Part shown: one piece after another, positions 8,594 through 16,457 of the stretch
Layout of the letters: every line of letters begins with the position of its first letter
Position numbering within the stretch: the stretch's first letter is position 1
Assembly: GCA_001898225.1 (NCBI GenBank)
Contig: MKTJ01000059.1
Coordinates: 52,698 to 116,697 of the forward strand
DNA length: 64,000 nt
Source: Chloroflexi bacterium 54-19
GTDB lineage: Bacteria; Chloroflexota; Chloroflexia; Chloroheliales; Chloroheliaceae
Direction: 5' to 3'
Translations under genes and position numbers: made by a program
The notes under the pieces: generated by a model
The model's database searches: none
Told to the model about the DNA's origin: nothing
Seen by the model: the letters and a program-made list of their open reading frames with translations, nothing else

Positions 8594-10399
8594 CTATTTA
8601 GGCTTGATTGTGGTAATAATTGGCAGAATTGGGCTGGTGCCGTCCTGGGAGTTATCGCCACGCTGCCCGGCGATATAAGGATTGTCCTTGGTCGGGAAGC
8701 CCTCGAAGTTGGTCGTGTTGTACTCGTACCACTGCGGGAGCGGGAAGAGCGGGAGTAAGGGCGCTTCATCGGCAAAGACCTGTTGGAGTTGGCCGGCGAT
8801 TTCCTTCTGCTTGGCCTCGTCGGAAGTGCCGGCAAACTGAGTTAAGAGGTCATCGGCTTTCCCACCGCTATACCGCTCAAAGTTGCCGGCAACGGTAGCC
8901 TCACCCACTGGCTTTAAGAGAGTATTTGACATTGCGTTGCGATAGATGATGTATGGGTTGGAACCGTTCATCAGGCTGATGGTCATGTCGAACTGACCCT
9001 TCTGGCGCAACCCGATCCAGGCCGCCGCATCGGTCTGCGTCACCGAAACGTCAATTCCAACCGCTTTCAGGTTCTGGACGATAATCTGGCTGGCCGCAAT
9101 CCAGTCGGTAAAGCCGTTGACGGTGCTAAGGGTGAACTTAAGCGGGGTGCCATCGGGCAGGGTGCGCATCCCGTTACTACCTTTTTTGAGCCCGGCGGCG
9201 TCAAGCAATTGGTTAGCCTTGGCAACATTGTAGTTAGTCCAGTCCCCCAGCTTGGTCGGGTCGGCTACCTTGAACTTGGGTTGACCTTCGGCGAGGCCTG
9301 TGACATCGGCCGGTTTGGTGTAACCGGATTCGGCCACGGTTGCCATCTGCTGGCGGTTGAGGGCATAGCTGATCGCTTTGCGCACATTTACGTCATCGAA
9401 GGGCTTTTTGGTCAGGTTAAGAGCCAGCACGACCATCTGGCCGGTTAGGGGAAACCAGTAGCCGTAGTTAGCCGGTTTTTTGGCGACGTAGACATCCTCA
9501 ACTTTAGGAATGTAGGTGCTGGCCCAGTCAATCTGACCGTTAGCCAGGGCCAGGTTAAAGGCGTCATTGCTGCCAAAGGCGAGCATACGGATCGACTGGA
9601 AGTAAGGCTTGCCGGGCTGCCAGTAATTAGGGTTCTTATCCACCTGGTAAGCCTGGGACTGAAAGTTCGTGACCTGGGTAAAGGGGCCGGTGCCGACCGG
9701 GTTGTCATTGGTAGCTTTGCTGGGATCGGCTACATCTTTCCAGATATGCTCAGGCACGATCATCTGGCCGATAATGTCGTAGAGGCCAGGGGTAAAAACT
9801 TGCTTGAAGTTGAAAACCACGGTGGTGTCGTCGGTAGCGGTAACGCTCTCAACATAGGCGTTGTTACCGGTCATAGCCACCAGGGACGGACCCTGCAAAC
9901 CGGGCTTGTTTTTGAAGAGATTGAAAGTGAAGGCCACATCTTTAGCCGTGAAAGGCTGTCCGTCCGACCACTTGACGTTATTTTGCAGAGTAAAGGTCAA
10001 CTGTTTATTATCAGCGCTCCACTTATAACCCGTCGCCAGCCAGGGCATTAGCTCGCCTTTGACCGTGTTGTAGATCATCAACGGCTCGTAGATGGTGTTC
10101 ATGGTTAGAAAGAGCGGAGAGCTTACAAAAGGATTAAAATTGCGGCTAAAGGTCGAAGTAGTACCGTTACCTAAAGTAAGGACGCCCTTCCCGGCGGGCG
10201 TGGCTGTGGCACCTACACCGGTAGTAGCTACGCTCGCCACCGTAGCGGATCCGGTCGCGGCAGTCGTGGATCCACTGCCCGCCACTGCTGCCGTGGTAGC
10301 ACCACCTGAAGCCGTAGTAGGAGTGTTATCTCCACAGGCAGCCAGCAGTGTGAACAGGACCATGATAATGGTCAGAAACGACACTGTTCTTTTTAGCAT
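8594..10399 (-). CDS. ABC transporter solute-binding lipoprotein, family 5
   Basis: A 601-residue extracellular binding lipoprotein. The signal peptide ends in the lipobox L-L-A-A-C-G, followed by an Ala/Thr/Gly/Ser-rich tether to about residue 70. The mature part has family-5 landmarks: F-V-S-S-P-L near the N-terminus, L-A-T-G-Y-K-W-S-A-D, F-T-L-Q-N-N-V-K-W-S-D-G-Q-P-F-T-A-K-D-V and V-R-K-A-I-S-Y-A-L-N-R. This is the DppA/OppA fold. A GAGGAGG ribosome site sits 5 bases before the ATG. It is the first gene of the transporter run and lies downstream of the glucuronidase gene, so a glucuronide or glucuronic-acid oligosaccharide is the favoured ligand, by context only. Confidence 0.92.
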   Translation of the reverse strand: MLKRTVSFLTIIMVLFTLLAACGDNTPTTASGGATTAAVAGSGSTTAATGSATVASVATTGVGATATPAGKGVLTLGNGTTSTFSRNFNPFVSSPLFLTMNTIYEPLMIYNTVKGELMPWLATGYKWSADNKQLTFTLQNNVKWSDGQPFTAKDVAFTFNLFKNKPGLQGPSLVAMTGNNAYVESVTATDDTTVVFNFKQVFTPGLYDIIGQMIVPEHIWKDVADPSKATNDNPVGTGPFTQVTNFQSQAYQVDKNPNYWQPGKPYFQSIRMLAFGSNDAFNLALANGQIDWASTYIPKVEDVYVAKKPANYGYWFPLTGQMVVLALNLTKKPFDDVNVRKAISYALNRQQMATVAESGYTKPADVTGLAEGQPKFKVADPTKLGDWTNYNVAKANQLLDAAGLKKGSNGMRTLPDGTPLKFTLSTVNGFTDWIAASQIIVQNLKAVGIDVSVTQTDAAAWIGLRQKGQFDMTISLMNGSNPYIIYRNAMSNTLLKPVGEATVAGNFERYSGGKADDLLTQFAGTSDEAKQKEIAGQLQQVFADEAPLLPLFPLPQWYEYNTTNFEGFPTKDNPYIAGQRGDNSQDGTSPILPIITTIKPK

Positions 10400-10432
10400 T
10401 TATTCCTCCTCAGAAACTTGTAAATAACTTCG

Positions 10433-10476
10433 GGTTTTCAATTTGGAACCCTCAACTGGTTTTCAACTTGGAACCC
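10433..10476. repeat. Tandem pair of 19-bp operator-like repeats
   Basis: GGTTTTCAATTTGGAACCC at 10433-10451 is repeated with one change as GGTTTTCAACTTGGAACCC at 10458-10476. The centres are 25 bases apart. Each copy is itself an imperfect palindrome, with 7 of 9 arm positions pairing around the central base. They lie 34-77 bases upstream of the minus-strand binding-lipoprotein start, where an operator or activator site would be expected. No regulator can be assigned from sequence alone. Confidence 0.55.
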
Positions 10477-10597
10477 GAACAAAATGACTTAAGGAAACTG
10501 GCAATAGCAAAGAGAAGGGGTGTAAAGGAAAGGGTTGTATTTCCCTGACCACCTAACCTAAATTTCTTAAAATTACCGGCTGTTTTCTATTCAAACT

Positions 10598-10621
10598 GGA
10601 GTTTTAAGGCTTTTAAACTCC
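10598..10621 (-). terminator. Weak hairpin after the glucuronidase gene
   Basis: GGAGTTT at 10598-10604 pairs with AAACTCC at 10615-10621, just beyond the stop of the minus-strand glucuronidase gene. The U-tract that should follow on the minus strand is poor (only TTT), so this would be a leaky terminator or a processing site. The transporter genes downstream could therefore be read from the glucuronidase promoter, from their own promoter, or from both. Confidence 0.35.
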
Positions 10622-10632
10622 GGTATTTGCAT

Positions 10633-12435
10633 TTAAGGGTGTAAACCTACCAGGTCACCGGTTGGTGCAGGACTGGCGGTTTTAACCCAGAACTCCCTTA
10701 AGACGTGGGCGGCCATTTTCGGCGTGCGGCTCCGGGTAAAGACCCCTTTCATGTTCAAGCCGCCTACCCGCATCACGCTCTGTACCGCCGCGAAGTCGGC
10801 GAAGTTCCAGACCTGCATCCCGGCGATATAGTCTTTGCGGCTGGCAACTTCCAGGTAGCCACGGATGAACTGGGCCTGGTATTCCTCGGTCCACATCAGG
10901 GCCGGGTGGCCGTGCATCCCGGCCATTGTATCGGCCCCAAATTCGGTAATGATAATTGGCTTGTGCAGCAACTCCCAGACCCCGTCAAGTTCGTTTTCAA
11001 GCCCGGGGATAGCTTCATCCAGGTGGCCGCCCAGTTCGTACCAGCCCCAGTAGCGGTTCATACTGACCACGTCACACTCTTCCATCCACTCCATTGGGCC
11101 GCCGGTCAGGTTGGCCAGTGTCACCAGGCGAGTAGAGTCAAGCTCGTGGGTGTGACGAACTAAGGTATTCAGGAAGGTTTTACCCCGCGCTATTGAAGGG
11201 TCATTGGGATCTGGTTTTCTAAGGCTGAGGGGCATCGGTTCATTAGCCACACACCACATTAAGACGCTGGGATGGTTTTTATCCCGCACAACCAGTTCAT
11301 CGAGTTGTTGCAGGCACATTCGCAACCGCTCGGCGGCGTTCTCGTCATTCTCAAATTGCAAACTCACCGCCGGGATTTCATCAATAATGAGGAAGCCTTC
11401 CCGGTCGGCCAGTTGCATCTCTTCTTCGCTGTAGGGGTAGTGCGAAGTACGGTAGGCGTTCGCGCCGGTCCAGCGCATAAGTGCGTAGTCCTTGACCAGG
11501 AGAGGCAAATTTAGTCCCTTGCCGCTGGCGAAGAAATCTTCGTGACGACCGAAGCCGTTGAGCTTTACCGGCTTACCGTTGAGTAAAATTTGGCCGCCCT
11601 GCACCTCGATTGTTCGGATGCCCACCTTTAGCGAGTAGCTGTCACTGCCAGTTAAAACTGCCAGATCGTAGAGGTAGGGGTCTTTATCCGACCATAACCG
11701 GGCGTTAGGGACAACCAATTTGGCTTCGGCCTTACCTTCCTTAAACGTTACTTCTGCCTGGGCAATTTGGTCACCACCATTCATGGTGATAGTTGCCTGG
11801 GTCGCTACCGGCTCATTCAGCAGGGCCGTTACTTTAACTATCCCGGTATTTCCGGCAATTTCGGTGACGACCGTAATATCTTCGATGTAGGTTTCTGGCA
11901 CGGTGTAAAGTATCACCGGACGATGAAGACCGGCGAAGGGGAAAAAATCATAGGTGGTGCGTGGGTGGCTGCCAAAAGCGCCCAGGGCGGTTGCAATATT
12001 GCCGGAAGGTACGCGCGTCGGCTTCAGTTCGTTCTCCACGCTGATTGCAAAGAGGTTCTCGGCATCCCACTTTATTTGAGCGGTAATTTCAAAAGCGAAG
12101 GGCAGGTGGCCGCCCTCGTGCGAGCCGACCTCCTGGCCGTTAACATAAACGGTCGCAAAATAGGGGGCAGATCCAACTCGGATAAAGATGCGCTGGTCCT
12201 GCCAGTTTGAGGGGATAAAGCTGCGTTTGGCATACCAGGCCAGGTCCAGGTAGTTATAGAGGTCTTCGTACTGCTCATTCCAGCTTCCCGGTACTGCGAT
12301 GGGTCGGGCTTCTTTGGGGTTAAGGCCGGTAGCATAACCCTTATCCAGGCCGGTCCTCTCGGGGTCAATTTGAAAGTCCCAGATACCGGAGAGGTCTAGC
12401 CGGTTGCGTAGGTTATTTTGAATTGGATACAACAT
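10633..12435 (-). CDS. uidA: Beta-glucuronidase (glycoside hydrolase family 2)
   Basis: A 600-residue GH2 enzyme that releases glucuronic acid from beta-glucuronides. The sugar-binding, immunoglobulin-like and TIM-barrel domains follow in the usual order. Glucuronidase landmarks are G-F-G-R-H-E-D-F, R-T-S-H-Y-P-Y-S-E-E, the acid/base Glu of A-N-E-P (about residue 399), M-N-R-Y-W-G-W-Y, the nucleophile Glu of I-T-E-F-G-A-D-T (about residue 498) and V-W-N-F-A-D-F. The sequence G-G-L-N-M-K-G-V-F keeps the N-x-K pair that contacts the glucuronate carboxylate, which separates this enzyme from beta-galactosidases. The ATG at 12435 is chosen because CAGGAG lies 6 bases before it; a TTG five codons earlier overlaps that site. 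No signal peptide is seen, so the enzyme is probably cytoplasmic. Confidence 0.93.
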   Translation of the reverse strand: MLYPIQNNLRNRLDLSGIWDFQIDPERTGLDKGYATGLNPKEARPIAVPGSWNEQYEDLYNYLDLAWYAKRSFIPSNWQDQRIFIRVGSAPYFATVYVNGQEVGSHEGGHLPFAFEITAQIKWDAENLFAISVENELKPTRVPSGNIATALGAFGSHPRTTYDFFPFAGLHRPVILYTVPETYIEDITVVTEIAGNTGIVKVTALLNEPVATQATITMNGGDQIAQAEVTFKEGKAEAKLVVPNARLWSDKDPYLYDLAVLTGSDSYSLKVGIRTIEVQGGQILLNGKPVKLNGFGRHEDFFASGKGLNLPLLVKDYALMRWTGANAYRTSHYPYSEEEMQLADREGFLIIDEIPAVSLQFENDENAAERLRMCLQQLDELVVRDKNHPSVLMWCVANEPMPLSLRKPDPNDPSIARGKTFLNTLVRHTHELDSTRLVTLANLTGGPMEWMEECDVVSMNRYWGWYELGGHLDEAIPGLENELDGVWELLHKPIIITEFGADTMAGMHGHPALMWTEEYQAQFIRGYLEVASRKDYIAGMQVWNFADFAAVQSVMRVGGLNMKGVFTRSRTPKMAAHVLREFWVKTASPAPTGDLVGLHP

Positions 12436-12604
12436 TGTTTGCTCCTGCAAGTTGGATAATACAAAGTAGAAGATACCGTGAAGGATTTATTACCTACCAG
12501 GTTTATTTAGCTGTCATTTCTATTTTCTATTCTGATTTAGATTATTTTGCGCTGGGGGTTTGCTCCTTCGCACCTGCATAGTAACAAAAGGATCGTTCGG
12601 TGTG

Positions 12605-12622
12605 GTATCAAAGAATTGATAC
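12605..12622. promoter_or_regulatory. Perfect palindrome in the divergent uidA/regulator promoter region
   Basis: GTATCAA-AGAA-TTGATAC is a perfect 7-base inverted repeat with a 4-base spacer. It lies about 170 bases upstream of the glucuronidase start and 86 bases upstream of the divergent STAND regulator. A TACAAT at 12632-12637 could be a -10 box for the regulator, placing the palindrome across the -35 region. A dimeric DNA-binding protein, possibly the XRE-type regulator itself, could control both directions. Confidence 0.55.
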
Positions 12623-12707
12623 AGAAAGTGGTACAATCTCCCTATATATTTGCCTTGCTAAAATTCCCTTCTTTTCGGGATTTTCTGACTAGAGTTAGGG
12701 TTAAGAG

Positions 12708-15128
12708 ATGACAATGGAGTACTCAGCATCGTTTGGCGAGTGGTTCAGGGAGTACCGGGAACAACTTCATATCCAACGAGCTGAACTCGCCGCCCGGCTG
12801 GGCTGCGCCCCTGTTACTTTGCGTAAAATTGAAACCGACGAACGCCGCCCCTCTCGCCAGTTGGCCGAACAATTAGCCGACCATCTCTCTATCCCAAACC
12901 AGATGCGCGAGGTCTTTATCCGGGTAGCCAGGGGAGAACTCCCGGTTGAATATTTACGGCGTCTTAAACCGGGAATGACCGCCAATACCAATTTACCTCA
13001 TCCATCCACTCCCCTGGCTGGCCGCGAGCGAGAACTTAAAGAGATCCAAAATATTCTTTCCCGCCCGGACGTACGCTTGCTTACCCTGACCGGTGCCCCC
13101 GGGGTGGGTAAGACTCGCCTGGCCGTTGAAGCCGCTTCTACTTTGCTAAACGAGTTCCCTGATGGCGTCTTTTTAGTGCCGCTGGCCCCGCTTAATGACC
13201 CTAAACTGGTCCTGGTCACCATTGCCCACACTTTGCAGATCGGGACAGCCGGGTCCGAAACGCTGATAGAACGGCTAGGCCGCTACTTGAATTCCCAGCG
13301 GTTTTTGCTGGTGCTGGATAATTTCGAGCATGTACTGGAAGCGGCGCCGAACCTGACTCAGCTTATCACCGCCAGCACTCACCTCAAGGTACTGGTGACG
13401 AGCCGCAACGCCCTGGAACAACCGGGAGAACACCGCCTGACACTGCTGCCGCTCGGGGTCCCGCCCGCCGTTGAAAATACCGCTTTCACCATGTCCACTC
13501 CGGCCAGCTACGCGGCGGTAGACCTGTTTATGCAGCGGGCCCGGGCGGTTAAGCCTGACCTGACTTTAAGTGACAGTAATCTGCGAGCAATTGGCCAGAT
13601 TTGCCTGCGCCTTGACGGGCTTCCCCTGGCGATTGAGTTTGTGGCCGCCCGCTGCGCCTTTTTCACGCCCCAGGAACTCCTGGCCCAATTGGATGCCCGC
13701 TACGCCTTACAGATAAACCGGAACCGGGAACTACCGGTACGCCACCTGACCCTCTGGCAAGCCCTTGATTGGAGTTATGGTCTCCTATCCCCGGCTGACC
13801 AGCAATTATTTCGCAGACTTGGAGTCTTTGCCACAAGCTGCACCCTTGAAATGATCCAGGAGGTATGTAATGGTAATAGTGGGAAGGTGGTTGGGAAAGA
13901 GGTTATTGCAGGCGTTATGGCCCTACTTGCCAGCAGCTTGCTTGAACGGCAGGAGGATTATGAGGGAACCTCCCGTTTCCGCATGCTCCAAACTATCCGC
14001 GAATACGCGCTCGACCAGCTTGCTATCAGCGGAGAATTGGAAATGTTAAGACAGCAGCACGCCCAATATTTCCTCAAAATGGCCCAGGAGGCTGAAAAGG
14101 CCTGGGATGGACCTGACGAATGGGGCTGGCTGCGGCGGTTGGTAGTGGTCCGGGACGATTTACGGGCGGCGCTTCGGTTCGCAATCGAAACTCAAGATGC
14201 GGTCCTGGCTTTACGCTTAAATGCGGCCCTCTTTTCGTTCTGGAATACCTGCTCGATTCTAGCCGAAGCACGTAGCTGGCTTGAGGCAGCCCTGGCTCTA
14301 TCTCAATCAAGCGAACAATTTGCTATTGAAGTTGAAGGTGACCCTGGATTGGTTGCCCTGAAAGCAAAAGTCCTGAACGTGACGGGCTATAACGCGATGT
14401 CCTTATCTGATTATGATCAGGCTTACGATTATTTTGAACAGGGATTGGCCTTGTATCGAAAAATAGACGATAGGTGGGGGGTTGCCTGGTCTATACGGAA
14501 TTTTGCCTTAATAGATTTAGCCTGGGCTAAATACGCCGAAGTGGAAAAACTTTTAGGCGAAAGCCTGAAAATCTGCGAAAGAAGCGGGGATAATTGGGGC
14601 CTGGCCTGGACCCTTTACGCTACCGCATTCTTGAAACTGGCGCAAGGTGAGCTGGACCAGGCTAAAGAATTGCTTGAACAATCACTGGCGCATCTACGGC
14701 AGCAAAGAATGAAGTTTGGCATTTACCGGGCCTTACTAGGGCTTGGTTATACCCTGTTCGAGCAGGGCGATACGGTTGGGGCGGAAGCTTATTTCCGGGA
14801 AGCCCTCTTACTTAACCGGGAAACTCCTTTACTTACCCTGATGACTAATGGGCTGGTAGGCCTGGGAATGGTAGCTGCCGTCAAAGGCGAACCCTACCTG
14901 GCGGCCCGAATCTGGGGTGCGGTGGAAGCCCTGCGCGAAATGACCGGTGAACACCCCTTTGTCACCTTTCAGAGGAGTTATGAGCGCGCTCTAAGGGCTG
15001 CTCGCTCCCAGGTAGATGCCGCCGAATGGCGAGCAACCTGGGCCAAAGGCCGAGCTTTGACCCTCCCACAGTTGCTGGCTGAGGAATTTAATGATAATAA
15101 CACTACGCCAGTAGAGAATTATCTTTAG
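12708..15128 (+). CDS. STAND regulator: XRE-type HTH + NB-ARC ATPase + TPR-like repeats
   Basis: An 806-residue regulator. Residues 5-65 form an XRE-like helix-turn-helix (R-A-E-L-A-A-R-L-G, then T-L-R-K-I-E-T-D-E-R-R-P-S). After a linker, P-L-A-G-R-E-R-E-L opens the STAND ATPase module: P-loop T-G-A-P-G-V-G-K-T-R near 128, Walker B F-L-L-V-L-D-N-F-E-H, sensor L-V-T-S-R and the G-L-P-L-A-I-E motif. The C-terminal 350 residues are helical TPR-like repeats, which in this class sense a ligand or partner. It is divergent from uidA with a shared palindrome, so it may control glucuronide use. The start at 12708 has another in-frame ATG two codons later; the Shine-Dalgarno is weak. Confidence 0.9.
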   Translation: MTMEYSASFGEWFREYREQLHIQRAELAARLGCAPVTLRKIETDERRPSRQLAEQLADHLSIPNQMREVFIRVARGELPVEYLRRLKPGMTANTNLPHPSTPLAGRERELKEIQNILSRPDVRLLTLTGAPGVGKTRLAVEAASTLLNEFPDGVFLVPLAPLNDPKLVLVTIAHTLQIGTAGSETLIERLGRYLNSQRFLLVLDNFEHVLEAAPNLTQLITASTHLKVLVTSRNALEQPGEHRLTLLPLGVPPAVENTAFTMSTPASYAAVDLFMQRARAVKPDLTLSDSNLRAIGQICLRLDGLPLAIEFVAARCAFFTPQELLAQLDARYALQINRNRELPVRHLTLWQALDWSYGLLSPADQQLFRRLGVFATSCTLEMIQEVCNGNSGKVVGKEVIAGVMALLASSLLERQEDYEGTSRFRMLQTIREYALDQLAISGELEMLRQQHAQYFLKMAQEAEKAWDGPDEWGWLRRLVVVRDDLRAALRFAIETQDAVLALRLNAALFSFWNTCSILAEARSWLEAALALSQSSEQFAIEVEGDPGLVALKAKVLNVTGYNAMSLSDYDQAYDYFEQGLALYRKIDDRWGVAWSIRNFALIDLAWAKYAEVEKLLGESLKICERSGDNWGLAWTLYATAFLKLAQGELDQAKELLEQSLAHLRQQRMKFGIYRALLGLGYTLFEQGDTVGAEAYFREALLLNRETPLLTLMTNGLVGLGMVAAVKGEPYLAARIWGAVEALREMTGEHPFVTFQRSYERALRAARSQVDAAEWRATWAKGRALTLPQLLAEEFNDNNTTPVENYL

Positions 15129-15628
15129 CCCGGCCACCAACACCTGCCGGATGCGCCACTCCATTCTTGACAAATCTCATTTGGGCTGTTATATAAGTAC
15201 CGAGCTTTGTTACAGTTATCACAACTTCATTAAAGCTCGTTGGAAACAAGGTTTGGAAAAGTATTTGGGAATTGAAAAATACTTTCGCCAAAATTTACTA
15301 AGAAAGTTACCTTGGAGCCAGGCCATTGTCGATCTGGCTGCTCCAGGAGGATTTTGAAAGTATTGAGTTTAAACAAAGGTTAAGAACTGAAACATTCTGA
15401 CCTTAATCTGCCCGCTTGTAAGACCCCTGTACTGCGCTAGTGCAGTCCCTTTTTGAGAAATTCTGGCAGACCCTGCACGTTGCCTGTGCCTCAACCCTCC
15501 TAAGTCCAACCTAATCCGGTTTATTTTACTTATGTTAGTGATTTCCACTAGCATCATTTAGCGTGGATAACTAATTTATCCTATAACAGGGGCTTTGGTC
15601 TGTTTATCTGCGCCAGGTAAGGAGTGAT

Positions 15629-15820
15629 ATGTTTTACCCCGAATCGAGCCACCCGGCTAATATGGATTTTCCTGATGAAAAAGATTTATCTGAAAAGCAG
15701 CACCGCCACTCTTTTTATCAAAACCTGTTGAATTACTTTATTGGTATATGGGGAGCTGAGAACTTTCCACCGGTTGTTAAAACACCAGATATTTATGCTT
15801 TCCGGTTACTGATAAAGTAG
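15629..15820 (+). CDS. Possible small orphan protein (63 residues)
   Basis: A 63-codon frame preceded by AAGGAG that ends 4 bases before the ATG, which is the only real support. The product is hydrophilic at first, with an aromatic middle (Y-Q-N-L-L-N-Y-F-I-G-I-W-G), and has no signal peptide or recognised domain. It stands alone in a gene-poor stretch just ahead of a long hairpin. It may be a short real gene or chance. Confidence 0.25.
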   Translation: MFYPESSHPANMDFPDEKDLSEKQHRHSFYQNLLNYFIGIWGAENFPPVVKTPDIYAFRLLIK

Positions 15821-15856
15821 TTAACAAGGGGGTCATGCCCAAATAGAACCAAATAT

Positions 15857-15908
15857 GTAAAAGAAGGTATATATCTCCAGTCGATTGGAAATATATACCT
15901 TCTTTAGA
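15857..15908. repeat. Long perfect inverted repeat (15-bp arms)
   Basis: AAAGAAGGTATATAT at 15860-15874 is matched exactly by its complement at 15891-15905. Inner TCC/GGA pairing extends the stem around an 8-base loop. No T-run follows either arm, so it is not a standard intrinsic terminator. It could be a MITE-like remnant or a structured RNA end. Confidence 0.6.
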
Positions 15909-16381
15909 GTCTATTGCTGAATATGTGTCGATAATAACCAGTAACTTTACTCTTTTGTAAATGGAAATAATTTTATGCCTAACGGATACCCTATGAACCC
16001 TATTCAGATATTCAGCTTTGGCCCTCATATAACCAAACTGGGATTGGGCAACTGTTGGAAAAATTTATAGGTCCTTTATTTGCGTAATTTCAAAGGTCAT
16101 TAAAGTCCAATAATTCCAAATTCTGATGTGTCCGGTGACTTATTTGGACGGTAGGAATGCTGATCGATTATACCTCCTGTATTCAGGATTAACATACGGC
16201 ACTTTGAATTTAATCCCAGGTAATGTAAAATTCTTACATATTCGTCACTTTCAAATAGGGGTAACGCAATCGTTAGAACAATTTTTAGCACTTTATAATA
16301 AGTTTCTCATTACAAAAGCTAAACCTCTATAGAATCTCTTACAAATAATTTATACTTTTGGTCGAAAAATAACAGAGTTAA

Positions 16382-16424
16382 ACTCAAAATAAGCGGTTCA
16401 AAAAGAAAACCGCTTATTTTGAGT
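16382..16424. terminator. Bidirectional terminator hairpin, 17-bp arms
   Basis: ACTCAAAATAAGCGGTT at 16382-16398 pairs perfectly with 16408-16424. The G/C core (AAGCGGTT) is flanked by A-tract and T-tract, so both strands read a G/C stem followed by TTTT. It lies 34 bases past the end of the minus-strand GH3 gene and is well placed to end its transcript. Confidence 0.8.
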
Positions 16425-16457
16425 GTTCTACGAGTGAGCGACTGCCTGGCTAGTTGC

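Larger units (their letters stand above)
15129..16381. other. Gene-poor 1.25 kb stretch
   Basis: This AT-rich stretch lies between two convergent genes (STAND regulator and GH3 enzyme). It holds one weak small reading frame at 15629-15820 and a long hairpin at 15857-15908. Other short frames on both strands, such as 16100-16332, lack ribosome sites and family motifs. No tRNA or transposase fragment was recognised. It may be the remains of deleted genes. Confidence 0.5.

Noticed and set aside
16100..16332. Overlapping short frames on both strands
   Set aside because: No ribosome site, no motif, and the two overlap; likely chance in AT-rich DNA.
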